A DNA stretch of 33,190 nt, taken from the NCBI GenBank assembly GCA_902772585.1, contig CACYBB010000042.1, positions 1 through 33,190 of the forward strand. Reading direction: 5' to 3'. This stretch comes from an uncultured Bacteroidales bacterium. GTDB taxonomy: Bacteria > Bacteroidota > Bacteroidia > Bacteroidales > Bacteroidaceae. A program made the translations under genes and the position numbers. Positions 26,801 through 32,049 of this stretch are shown one piece after another (the first letter of the stretch is position 1; each line of letters starts with the position of its first letter). Under the pieces are notes generated by a model. That model did no database searches. It was not told the origin of the DNA and saw only the letters and a list, made by a program, of their open reading frames with translations.

Positions 26801-27097
26801 TATATTGTAAAAGCACCGAAGGATTGCTGGAAGTATCTGGTTCGCGTAGATGTGAATACTGGCGAAGAGGAGATTGTCAGGGTTAGCGAGATTCCGAATC
26901 CTTCCCGTGGTGACCTCATGCATGTGACGGCAGCTTCCAAGGAAGAGTTCGTCAGCAATCATTCGCATTACAACTATAATACGGTGATTAGTTACATCGT
27001 ACCTCGTGCTATCATCGTGGAGAGTATTGAGTACTCATTCCAGAAACCTAATCGCCAGGAAGGCTTCCAATTGCAGAATCCTGCGGAAAGGAAGTAA
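23846..27097 (+). CDS. Exported TldD/PmbA-family protein, tandem TldD-TldE-like fusion
   Basis: A 1083-residue protein; ATG 23846 gives a clean signal peptide (MRTLLLSFLLLMASSGLKAQ). It contains two consecutive TldD/PmbA-type units. The first (about 25-600) has the zinc-protease motif HEIFGHRLE at 310-318 within the typical GPAILSG…GVFFHE context, plus the family motifs PVSNGHGRAS and TGSCGAESG. The second (about 610-1083) repeats the opening (ANLPLPYFVDYRF parallels KPVPAYFMSLRM) and the same core, but the equivalent site, GPIMIED…VEAISHQVVQ (about 837-855), has no HExxxH. In the known cytoplasmic pair, TldD is catalytic and TldE/PmbA is not, so this looks like both partners on one exported chain. 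Known TldD/E trims or degrades unfolded peptides; an extracytoplasmic peptidase role here is inference. Confidence 0.88.
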   Translation: MRTLLLSFLLLMASSGLKAQTEQSDSVLRTLKEELNYSMAQLKQKPVPAYFMSLRMQDSQTLTINSDLGAASVNDNHSRFIVPNIRIGSKELDNYKFENQGIEQANNRGAQGDGVAISGGPLRQYRDEIWYASMNRYRTAVKRYEEAVAKSRTDAQFEDKSPCFSDAPVESYYEAALSPWMVDTLAWKNKLNKVSSVFKECRMLEGGYANIEFVTTRTYIVNSDGTSVVQNRRCARIMLGAMVLATDGMQCPLYEDFFGFSEAELPSEEVLVAKAHDIVNRLLALRDAPLADPYAGPAILSGSASGVFFHEIFGHRLESHRMKKGGETFKHMVGERVLPASFSVYCDPTQNYYGKQALNGSYKYDDEGVKARRVQNVENGVLKDFLTCRIPIDGFPVSNGHGRASGGNDPVARQSNLVVETNQPYTETQLREMLIKEAKKQGKEYGYFFRTVTSGFTFTDYLNAFNVTPVEVFRIYVDGRKDELVRGVNLIGTPLAMFSNITAAGDTPSTFTGSCGAESGWVPVSATSPYIYVSKVETQRSNDQKMVAPALKLPEYTKTYGRESGKDTGEIIFKAMEDEMKRTKDSLHFANLPLPYFVDYRFIHGNIANVSASLGGVHRVNYYTSQNRGFINLSLGDKMTTSMRAAGNIDMNFGFPNETDYDMIRRGFWVISDRSYKMALNNMGAKTSMRKVNPLPEEDLQIPEMLELPASEYIEESAVTPIDTALMIRYAAELSAIFADYPRIFDSDVHFNVETKDIYRVTSEGQKLRFARPEIRVNINGNITTCDGSTLHDQFEVFARRIDELPSLDELRQRTREFCELFMKKADAPVVKEFYVGPIMIEDESVVEAISHQVVQTSCIASRDMQKGSAVSSMMLGKRIIDTKMSISQWADTPEYKGQKLLANYKVDVDGVAPKKSLPIIENGILKTLLTGRHPAIGAMESQFNSPVSKCTPGIIHVGIDKCVPQASMKSIFLKEAKKAGLDHAYIVKAPKDCWKYLVRVDVNTGEEEIVRVSEIPNPSRGDLMHVTAASKEEFVSNHSHYNYNTVISYIVPRAIIVESIEYSFQKPNRQEGFQLQNPAERK

Positions 27098-27123
27098 GGG
27101 CGTAAATGAATGTGACAGGGGAT

Positions 27124-27167
27124 GAAGTGAACCCAGAAAGTTGGACACAACTTAATGGGTTCACTTC
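27124..27167. terminator. Compound palindrome between TldD-like gene and toxin
   Basis: GAAGTGAACCCA (27124-27135) and TGGGTTCACTTC (27156-27167) are perfect 12-bp inverted arms; inside, AAGTTG (27138-27143) pairs with CAACTT (27148-27153) around GACA. It lies between two converging genes, so it may end both transcripts. GTGAACCCAGAAAGTTGGACA also resembles the outer end of IS3-family elements, so a relic of insertion-sequence ends is an alternative. Confidence 0.6.
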
Positions 27168-27200
27168 AGTATCTGTCCCTTGGTTTATTGGAGTGTTGAG

Positions 27201-27479
27201 TTACCATCCAAAAATATCTGCGTGAGTGCCAGTTTCAAGGAACAAAAGCGTAAGTTGTTTATCGTTCTGTTCCCAGGTCATCAACCAGTTTGGCTGAATG
27301 TGACATTCCCATTGCCCTTTATGGTCACCTTTCAATTGATGTGGACGGTACTCGTCCGGAAGTGTACCAGTTTCTGAAAGAATCGTGATGGCTTGCTTGA
27401 TAGCATCTATATCCAAGCCTCTCTTGGCACACTTTCTTAAATCTTTCTTGAACTGATGAGTATAGTCAATACTGTACAT
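27201..27479 (-). CDS. YafQ-type mRNA interferase toxin
   Basis: A 92-residue RelE/YafQ-fold toxin; relatives cut mRNA at the ribosome. The C-terminal pattern HQLKGDHKGQWECHIQPNWL … LETGTHADIFGW is the YafQ signature. By eye alignment to E. coli YafQ, His47, His60, His86 and Phe90 match its active-site residues, while the position of its Asp67 is Asn64 here. The start codon overlaps the stop codon of the upstream antitoxin gene (TAATG), as usual for such pairs. Whether the Asn change weakens activity is unknown. Confidence 0.87.
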   Translation of the reverse strand: MYSIDYTHQFKKDLRKCAKRGLDIDAIKQAITILSETGTLPDEYRPHQLKGDHKGQWECHIQPNWLMTWEQNDKQLTLLFLETGTHADIFGW

Positions 27480-27706
27480 TAGTCAAGAATTTGATTAAAC
27501 ATGTCGTCAACACTACTAGCGTGATAAACACGTCCATTCTTGACATCGTCCATAGCTTCTTTGTAATGGGCAGTCTTAGTGATGTCATCAATTTTAGGAG
27601 CTGATTTCTGTACCTTGACAGAAGCCACACCCATCAACATCTTACAGGCCTGCTTCACTTTCGAAACAAGGTTCTCATCAGGAACTTGTAATACTATTGT
27701 TGCCAT
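27479..27706 (-). CDS. Antitoxin of the YafQ-type pair
   Basis: A 75-residue protein directly upstream of and overlapping the toxin by one base. I use ATG 27706 (MATIVLQVPDENLVSKVKQACKML…), because the longer frame to 27760 adds an unlikely leader. The first 35 residues have strand-helix character; the second half (APKIDDITKTAHYKEAMDDVKNG…) is charged and ends SSVDDMFNQILD, fitting a toxin-wrapping tail. The family of its DNA-binding part is not clear to me; the assignment rests mainly on gene order. Confidence 0.8.
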   Translation of the reverse strand: MATIVLQVPDENLVSKVKQACKMLMGVASVKVQKSAPKIDDITKTAHYKEAMDDVKNGRVYHASSVDDMFNQILD

Positions 27707-27812
27707 AATCGTTACTTCATTTACTTTTTCGGGTGCAAGGCTACGGTTAAGCGAGAGCAATCAAACAAGTTTGAATTGCCGAGCGAAAGCAGTCTCGCAT
27801 CGTTTCACGGTG

Positions 27813-27820
27813 CAAAGATA
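27813..27820 (-). promoter_or_regulatory. -7 element for the YafQ-type module (TATCTTTG)
   Basis: TATCTTTGCACCG on the - strand fits TAnnTTTG, 106 nt upstream of the antitoxin ATG. The leader is unusually long for such a module and could hold an operator. Confidence 0.6.
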
Positions 27821-27959
27821 CAAATAATTCTGGGAAATTATTCACTTTATTCGATAAAAGTATGGGGAAAATGCTAAAAAACAAATAAGAGAGGTATGTC
27901 AATCAAAGGGACAGTTTTTGATTGAAAAATCAGATTTCGCACAATAAGCAATAAGGCTA

Positions 27960-27987
27960 TATGAGACAGGGACCAGTCCCCTGGTTT
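27960..27987 (+). repeat. 28-bp direct repeat, copy A
   Basis: Begins TATGAGACAGGGACCAGTCC and ends CCTGGTTT; identical over 28 bp to copy B at 29435-29462 in the same orientation. It contains the palindrome GGGAC-CA-GTCCC. Short GC-rich palindromes of this sort in Bacteroidetes resemble REP-type elements. Confidence 0.93.
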
Positions 27988-28036
27988 AAATTTGTCTCTC
28001 TGAATACAGCATAAACAATGGGAATTGAATGATATA

Positions 28037-28351
28037 TTACACGGTCACGCCCGTCCGCATTACGTCGTGGTAGAGCGGTGACTGGCGGTCCTCGGCCATG
28101 AGCACTGGTTCGATGAGGAAACTGACCTCGCGGACGTCGCGCCATAGTTTCTTGGAGAGCTCGAACTTGCTGCTGCCATAGGTAGGCACGATAACGGCCA
28201 CGTCAATGTCACTGTCAGGGTTGGCGTAACCCTTGCTGTAAGAGCCAAACATCATCACTTTCGGCTCCACATCGAAGCGGGCGCTTATGACTCGCTTGTA
28301 TCTGCGGACGAGTTCGAGAGCCTCGTCGCGGGTAAGTGTCCTTCTATCCAT
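28037..28351 (-). CDS. Minimal nucleotidyltransferase (MNT-like)
   Basis: A 104-residue protein of the polymerase-beta nucleotidyltransferase fold in its minimal form. GSYSKG (36-41) followed by DSDIDVAV with Asp48 and Asp50 is the GS…DxD metal-binding signature. Such proteins often work with a HEPN partner as a toxin-antitoxin pair, the MNT modifying the HEPN toxin with AMP. No HEPN gene is next to it. Instead its start overlaps by 8 nt the end of a DUF2442-like gene, suggesting a different partner or loss of the HEPN gene. Sits last in a four-gene - strand cassette. Confidence 0.85.
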   Translation of the reverse strand: MDRRTLTRDEALELVRRYKRVISARFDVEPKVMMFGSYSKGYANPDSDIDVAVIVPTYGSSKFELSKKLWRDVREVSFLIEPVLMAEDRQSPLYHDVMRTGVTV

Positions 28352-28607
28352 TGCTGCATCTGTTTGGTTTCGTCAATGATTTGTCGGTGACGGAATAGAT
28401 TTTGCTTAGTGTTTCGAACGAGAAGTACTGGTCGTCCATAATCATCCATTCCTCGCGCTGCTTGCGACTGAGCTGCTTGATGTCGGGAAACATCGAAACG
28501 GGAACGATGATTTCGCGGCCATCGGTAAGATAAGCTGCCATAGCTCCACGCTTCACGTTGAAGTCGAGTTTCTTGATACCTAATGTTGTGTCCTTGAATT
28601 TGCACAT
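28344..28607 (-). CDS. DUF2442-like small protein
   Basis: An 87-residue protein from ATG 28607 (MCKFKDTTLGIKKLDFNVKR…); a longer frame to 28715 overlaps the toxin gene in another frame and is unlikely. The pattern of a strand-rich start, LTDGREIIVPVSMFPDIKQLS, then QREEWMIMDDQYFSFETL resembles DUF2442 proteins, which commonly accompany RelE/ParE or DUF4160 toxin-like genes and are thought to be antitoxin-like. Function is not established. It lies 28 nt after the ParE-type toxin gene and overlaps the nucleotidyltransferase gene, so all are likely one operon. Confidence 0.7.
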   Translation of the reverse strand: MCKFKDTTLGIKKLDFNVKRGAMAAYLTDGREIIVPVSMFPDIKQLSRKQREEWMIMDDQYFSFETLSKIYSVTDKSLTKPNRCSNG

Positions 28608-28635
28608 ATCCTTGTCCTCAGGGAATGTTAGGGTG

Positions 28636-28947
28636 CTACTCTGTCTGGGCAGCCTCGTCTGTCGGCTCCCTGCGCGTGTCCCAGAAAGCAACGATGTGGA
28701 TGGTGTCGTCATCAACGCGGTACACCAGTTTGTTCAGACTATTGATGATAACGCTGCGGTAGGTAGCGACTCGGTCTTCGAAGAGCGGGTCAATCTGCCC
28801 GATGCCTGGGCTACGCATAAGCTGTTTGACCGTGTCGTCAACCTCTTCCTTGAACTTCTTGGCCCGCTTAGTACCAAACTCCTTGCGAATGTAGGCAGCT
28901 ACTTGACGTCTACCGATCTTCGCCCGTGTCTGCCAAATCACCTTCAT
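28636..28947 (-). CDS. ParE/RelE-superfamily toxin
   Basis: A 103-residue toxin of the ParE/RelE fold (MKVIWQTRAKIGRRQVAAYIRKEFG…, SLNKLVYRVDDDTIHIVAFWDTRREP). The two N-terminal helices, the GIGQIDPLFEDR segment and the final strand with FWDTRR match ParE-type members, which poison DNA gyrase; RelE-type ribosome targeting cannot be excluded. Its ATG overlaps the stop codon of the upstream antitoxin by 4 nt. Confidence 0.87.
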   Translation of the reverse strand: MKVIWQTRAKIGRRQVAAYIRKEFGTKRAKKFKEEVDDTVKQLMRSPGIGQIDPLFEDRVATYRSVIINSLNKLVYRVDDDTIHIVAFWDTRREPTDEAAQTE

Positions 28948-29255
28948 AGCGTCTCTGACATTTGCATTTCAAGCTCCTCCTGCTCTTCGCGGGCAAGTTC
29001 TTCTTCCCATTCGCGCATCACTTCCTCATGAGGAGTTCCTCCTCCTGCTGCTATCTCAGCCTCAGCCTCATCAAGCATAGCGTTGAGTTCAGCCATTGTG
29101 TAGCGTTTCATGGGCTTCGTTGACATTTGGGGCTTAACGCTTTCTGCTAACAATGTTATCAACTCCAGCTTCTGGCTGTCGTTCATGTCTTTCACTACGC
29201 TCCAATAGTAGCTCATGGGGTGAGTGCTACGTCTTCTTGCAGTTGTCGTTGCCAT
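28944..29255 (-). CDS. Antitoxin of the ParE-type pair
   Basis: A 103-residue acidic protein (MATTTARRRSTHPMSYYWSVVKDMNDSQ…). The central helix (DSQKLELITLLAESV) and the long Glu-rich C-terminal helix (MREWEEELAREEQEELEMQM) fit an antitoxin that wraps its toxin. It is the first gene of the cassette, with a -7 element 26 nt upstream and the toxin overlapping by 4 nt. A specific antitoxin family cannot be named with certainty. Confidence 0.8.
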   Translation of the reverse strand: MATTTARRRSTHPMSYYWSVVKDMNDSQKLELITLLAESVKPQMSTKPMKRYTMAELNAMLDEAEAEIAAGGGTPHEEVMREWEEELAREEQEELEMQMSETL

Positions 29256-29281
29256 AATTGTATCTTTTTACGTTTCTGCTG

Positions 29282-29289
29282 CAAAGTTA
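29282..29289 (-). promoter_or_regulatory. -7 element for the ParE cassette (TAACTTTG)
   Basis: TAACTTTGCAGC on the - strand fits TAnnTTTG, 26 nt before the antitoxin ATG. Confidence 0.7.
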
Positions 29290-29350
29290 CACATTTTCCC
29301 GTAACCTCCACACATTCTTCCAAAAAAATTGTAATGGGGCGCAAAAAAAA

Positions 29351-29375
29351 GCGCAGAGCCTTCGTCACTCTGCGC
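29351..29375 (-). terminator. Terminator downstream of the 48-aa gene
   Basis: GCGCAGAG (29351-29358) and CTCTGCGC (29368-29375) form an 8-bp stem; on the - strand it is followed by eight T (29343-29350 on +). It ends transcription coming from 29658 and isolates the ParE cassette promoter. Confidence 0.88.
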
Positions 29376-29434
29376 CTTGTTATTCAATCGTTAAATCCGG
29401 TTCTTCACCTTTATTATTATATATAACAGCCTCG

Positions 29435-29462
29435 TATGAGACAGGGACCAGTCCCCTGGTTT
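29435..29462 (+). repeat. 28-bp direct repeat, copy B
   Basis: Identical to copy A (27960-27987) and in the same orientation, 1475 bp apart start to start. It lies between the 48-aa gene and its terminator and therefore in the 3' UTR of that gene. Confidence 0.93.
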
Positions 29463-29511
29463 GTAGGGGGCGAGGCGGTTGATGCCTGTCAGATCAAGTG
29501 CGTTCATGCTT

Positions 29512-29658
29512 TTAGATGCTCAGCTGAAGTCGTTCCTGACGGATTTTCTTTATCTCCTGTTCTGCCCGTTCCTGCCACTCGTGTTTCTTACGGATGGATT
29601 CACGGACTGCGGCAATGATTTCGTCGCGTGTACGGTTCTTGAATGCTGCTGATACCAT
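29512..29658 (-). CDS. Small basic/charged protein, 48 aa
   Basis: An ORF of 48 residues from ATG 29658 to TAA 29512 (MVSAAFKNRTRDEIIAAVRE… ending QERLQLSI). It is preceded by a -7 element at 29692-29699 and followed by a strong terminator at 29351-29375, so it looks like a complete single-gene unit. The sequence is highly charged and almost wholly helical, with the spacing of an amphipathic helix (RTRDEIIAAVRESIRKK, then EQEIKKIRQERL). I do not recognise the family; the position beside toxin modules makes an orphan antitoxin or small regulator possible, but that is a guess. Confidence 0.65.
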   Translation of the reverse strand: MVSAAFKNRTRDEIIAAVRESIRKKHEWQERAEQEIKKIRQERLQLSI

Positions 29659-29691
29659 AATTATGTCTCCTTAAAATGTCATTTCACGCTG

Positions 29692-29699
29692 CAAAGATA
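29692..29699 (-). promoter_or_regulatory. -7 element for the 48-aa gene (TATCTTTG)
   Basis: TATCTTTGCAGCG on the - strand fits TAnnTTTG, 33 nt upstream of the ATG at 29658. Confidence 0.7.
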
Positions 29700-29786
29700 G
29701 TGTAAATTGAGTGAAAAAACAAATTTCCCCTACTTTTTTATCCTTCTTCCCCCTACACAGGGGGATAAGAGAGGGCCTCGGACGAA

Positions 29787-29819
29787 GAAACGGAAGCCGC
29801 GATTGACGACTTCCGTTTC
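29787..29819 (-). terminator. Hairpin downstream of the secreted-protein unit
   Basis: GAAACGGAAG (29787-29796) pairs perfectly with CTTCCGTTTC (29810-29819) around 13 nt. It follows the 28-aa ORF on the - strand and probably ends the transcript of the secreted 331-aa protein. Confidence 0.7.
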
Positions 29820-29866
29820 CTGGTTTTATCTTTAAAACAGATCAGAGTCCCGACCCCATGATCATT

Positions 29867-29953
29867 CTATTCGCTCCAATCAAAGTCGTCACCTTCGTCG
29901 AAGAAGCGGGCCCAGCCTTCGGTGACTTCCTCGTTTTGCAAGTCAGTATTCAT
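29867..29953 (-). CDS. Possible acidic micro-ORF, 28 aa
   Basis: ATG 29953 to TAG 29867 encodes MNTDLQNEEVTEGWARFFDE and then GDDFDWSE. It lies 38 nt after the stop of the secreted protein and before a good terminator, on the same strand, so it would be the second gene of that transcript. It has 11 acidic residues of 28, with aromatic residues spaced among them. No family recognised; short enough to be chance. Confidence 0.4.
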   Translation of the reverse strand: MNTDLQNEEVTEGWARFFDEGDDFDWSE

Positions 29954-29991
29954 ACCGTTTGCATCACTTCATAGTTGTGTCCTCCTTTCTG

Positions 29992-30987
29992 TTATTTGTT
30001 GATGAATACCTTTTTACCATTCACGATATACAGACCCTTGGTGGGGTTTGCCACGCGGCGACCCTGCAGGTCGTAGTATTCGCCACTTACATCTTCCATC
30101 TTACCTCTTACCTCGTTTATGCTCGTCGTATTGCCGTCGAAGCCGAAGAACTTGGGAGCGAGGGAGCCACTGCTATACGTCAGGTATGCCTTGTTGGCGC
30201 CAATGGTTCCGCTGGCACCGAGCTTGTAGAAGCCTGCGCCCGTTGCTGCCTTATAGTTCAGCACGTAGGCATTGCCCGGGTTCGTGATGTTGGTCATCGT
30301 GCCCACGAGGCTGTTGCCCGAGTAGTCGTCGGAACTGTTCGAGCTGGTCGGGGTCATGGTGATGCTGCCCGACGTAGTCTTCTTCAGCACCACGCCCTGG
30401 CCTTTCTTCACGATGCGGTCTGTGATTTCGGTCATCTCAATCGCCGTGCCAGCGAGTGCAACCTTGAACACCTGCGTACCTTCGGGAGCCTTAAAGTTGC
30501 TTGCATTGCTATAGAACGTGGCCCAGTATTCGCCCGATGCACCCTCGTTGGCGGTGACGTTGAAGGGGGCGTAGCCGTAAACCTCAATCTTTTTTATACC
30601 CTTACTCTGCATATTGCCACCATCAATGGGTGTGCCATTTATTCTCGGCGTCTTATCCTCTTCCGTGGTTTCTACTACGAAAGGAGCTTCGCTGTCTGTT
30701 GCTGTACGATTGGATTCGTCATAGAATTTACATTTGGTGATGGTATATCCTTCGGCTGCATTGACGGTTGCCGACCAACCGTATCCCCACCATCCCCACT
30801 GAGCGAGGTATGCTGAGCTCCCTCCTGCAGTATAACTGAATGAAACGGTTGCCACATTCGCCGTACTGTAGCTGGCTTGCTCTTTGGCTGTTGCCGTAAT
30901 TGTGGTCAGCAGCGTCTCGGTCTGCGCCACTGCGCCCGTAGCTGCCATCATCAGCAGCACGAGCAATGAAAGTAATTTTCTTTTCAT
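29992..30987 (-). CDS. Secreted protein with C-terminal surface/secretion tail
   Basis: A 331-residue protein with signal peptide (MKRKLLSLLVLLMMAATGAVAQ) and a body rich in Ser, Thr, Gly and aromatic residues with beta-strand character; WGWWGYGW near residues 65-72 is notable. The end (INEVRGKMEDVSGEYYDLQG, then RRVANPTKGLYIVNGKKVFINK) is the same class of tail as on the second GH43 paralogue at 3640-3763. In the middle, SGEYWATFYSNASNFKAPEG resembles the short repeat often preceding this tail in Prevotella proteins. No enzymatic motif was seen. Probably surface-exposed or exported; function unknown. It has its own -7 element at 31058-31065. Confidence 0.82.
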   Translation of the reverse strand: MKRKLLSLLVLLMMAATGAVAQTETLLTTITATAKEQASYSTANVATVSFSYTAGGSSAYLAQWGWWGYGWSATVNAAEGYTITKCKFYDESNRTATDSEAPFVVETTEEDKTPRINGTPIDGGNMQSKGIKKIEVYGYAPFNVTANEGASGEYWATFYSNASNFKAPEGTQVFKVALAGTAIEMTEITDRIVKKGQGVVLKKTTSGSITMTPTSSNSSDDYSGNSLVGTMTNITNPGNAYVLNYKAATGAGFYKLGASGTIGANKAYLTYSSGSLAPKFFGFDGNTTSINEVRGKMEDVSGEYYDLQGRRVANPTKGLYIVNGKKVFINK

Positions 30988-31057
30988 ACTTGCTTTGTTT
31001 TAAAATGTTAGTAAATATAATACATTTAGTTTTATTGTCTTCAACACAACTTGCATG

Positions 31058-31065
31058 CAAAGGTA
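31058..31065 (-). promoter_or_regulatory. -7 element for the secreted 331-aa protein (TACCTTTG)
   Basis: TACCTTTGCATGC on the - strand fits TAnnTTTG, 70 nt upstream of the ATG. Confidence 0.65.
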
Positions 31066-31216
31066 CAAAGAATTTTGTTAACGAGTGTCACCCCCCCTTA
31101 AAAAACGTTAAGGAATATTGTATTTGAAAATTTTCGGCCTTTTCGTCTATATTCTTTGGAGGTGTCGAGTCAATCAAAGGAACCCACTTTTTCACGTTAA
31201 CGATTTTTGACTATAA

Positions 31217-31264
31217 GAAATGGACTGATTGTATTGGTCAGTTCATTTCTTTTTTGTACTTTTG
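31217..31264 (+). promoter_or_regulatory. Hairpin overlapping the promoter of the 203-aa gene
   Basis: GAAATGGACTGA (31217-31228) pairs with TCAGTTCATTTC (31238-31249) with one G·U, followed by TTTTTTG. Overlapping it is a promoter: TTG at 31234-31236, 20 nt, TACTTTTG at 31257-31264. The same bases can be a terminator for upstream reading or an operator over the -33 box. Confidence 0.75.
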
Positions 31265-31313
31265 CAAATCGAAAAGAGGAGCGAGCCAAGAGCCAAAAAT
31301 CCCCTAAAGCAAG

Positions 31314-31925
31314 ATGTCAGCGCACACCCCAGATATACCCAGAGGAGGCGCTGGTTTTGACGACGCACTACAAGATGCGTTGCGCCAGTGTCTACTGTTG
31401 TCCGACTACGTACGGGCAACAGCACAGTGGTATCAGATGACACGAATGTTGCGCAAGGCAGGTTGTCCGCAGGAGCTCATCGACAAGTACGGAGACATGC
31501 TGCTGGAGTATTTCGAGCAGAAGCAGCATGCCGAGGACACGCAGTACGGCCAGATCATTAAAGGCAACGTGACCACACTCAACATCTATCAGGGTGCTCG
31601 TGAGGTGCCGTTGCGGAAGACGATAACGACGAAGCAGATAGTCACTGCTATTGAACAGTGTCGGCAGTATATATGGGGCAACAGTTCGCTGGCCACCATT
31701 TTCCGCGTCTGTGTGCAGTACTATAAACTCGCTGACAACAGGAGCCAGTTTGAGCGCAATATGAACAATGCAGGCGTGGAGTGTCCGCCAGGCACGCTCG
31801 ACAGTGCCTTCCAGGCTAATGCATATCTGGCATACCCCATCGAGGAGTGGCCTGAGAAAGGTGCCAAGGAACGTGTCATGAAACTCGTTGATGCTTTCTG
31901 TCGTGCCATCGAAGGGAAAGAGTAA
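31314..31925 (+). CDS. Unrecognised 203-aa protein of the mobile locus
   Basis: A 203-residue soluble protein, mostly helical, with no signal peptide or membrane segment. It starts MSAHTPDIPRGGAGFDDALQ. Features: an N-terminal helical part with several Gln and Tyr (LSDYVRATAQWYQM), a short strand-like linker (IIKGNVTTLNIYQGAREVPL) that may separate two domains, and a C-terminal helical part (TTKQIVTAIEQCRQYIWGN … FRVCVQYYKL). I do not recognise the family. It has a strong promoter and lies 124 nt before the VirE-like gene, so it may serve the same element, for instance in replication or regulation. Confidence 0.75.
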   Translation: MSAHTPDIPRGGAGFDDALQDALRQCLLLSDYVRATAQWYQMTRMLRKAGCPQELIDKYGDMLLEYFEQKQHAEDTQYGQIIKGNVTTLNIYQGAREVPLRKTITTKQIVTAIEQCRQYIWGNSSLATIFRVCVQYYKLADNRSQFERNMNNAGVECPPGTLDSAFQANAYLAYPIEEWPEKGAKERVMKLVDAFCRAIEGKE

Positions 31926-31961
31926 CGGAAAAACTATCAGAACTATCGGAATAACTATCGG

Positions 31962-32008
31962 ATGCACCCTATACTCCTTGGGGTGCATTCTTTTTGTCTT
32001 TACTTTTG
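31962..32008 (+). promoter_or_regulatory. Terminator overlapping the promoter of the VirE-like gene
   Basis: ATGCACCC (31962-31969) and GGGTGCAT (31981-31988) form a stem followed by TCTTTTTG. Within the loop lies TTG (31978-31980), 20 nt before TACTTTTG (32001-32008), a full promoter match. This repeats the hairpin-T-run-TACTTTTG arrangement upstream of the 203-aa gene. Three AACTATCRG copies precede it at 31931-31960. Confidence 0.78.
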
Positions 32009-32049
32009 CAGCGTCTTGGCCGAGACATATGTGTAACGAAAAAGTAAAG

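Larger units (their letters stand above)
27707..28036. other. Intergenic region between the two toxin modules
   Basis: A 330-nt gap containing the toxin module -7 element, a small hairpin CAATCAAA/TTTGATTG (27900-27907 and 27917-27924), and the first copy of the 28-bp direct repeat (27960-27987), whose GAGACA (27963-27968) pairs with TGTCTC (27993-27998). No gene was found in it. Confidence 0.6.
30988..31313. other. Divergent intergenic region before the 203-aa gene
   Basis: This 326-nt gap holds the -7 element of the secreted protein (31058-31065, - strand), a C7 run near 31091, and a hairpin plus promoter for the + strand gene (31217-31264). An in-frame-looking ORF over 31207-31440 is a shadow of the 203-aa gene. 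Confidence 0.6.

Noticed and set aside
27898-31180. A shared 12-mer GTCAATCAAAGG at 27898 and 31169
   Set aside because: Many 12-bp matches are expected by chance in 33 kb, and the flanks do not align.
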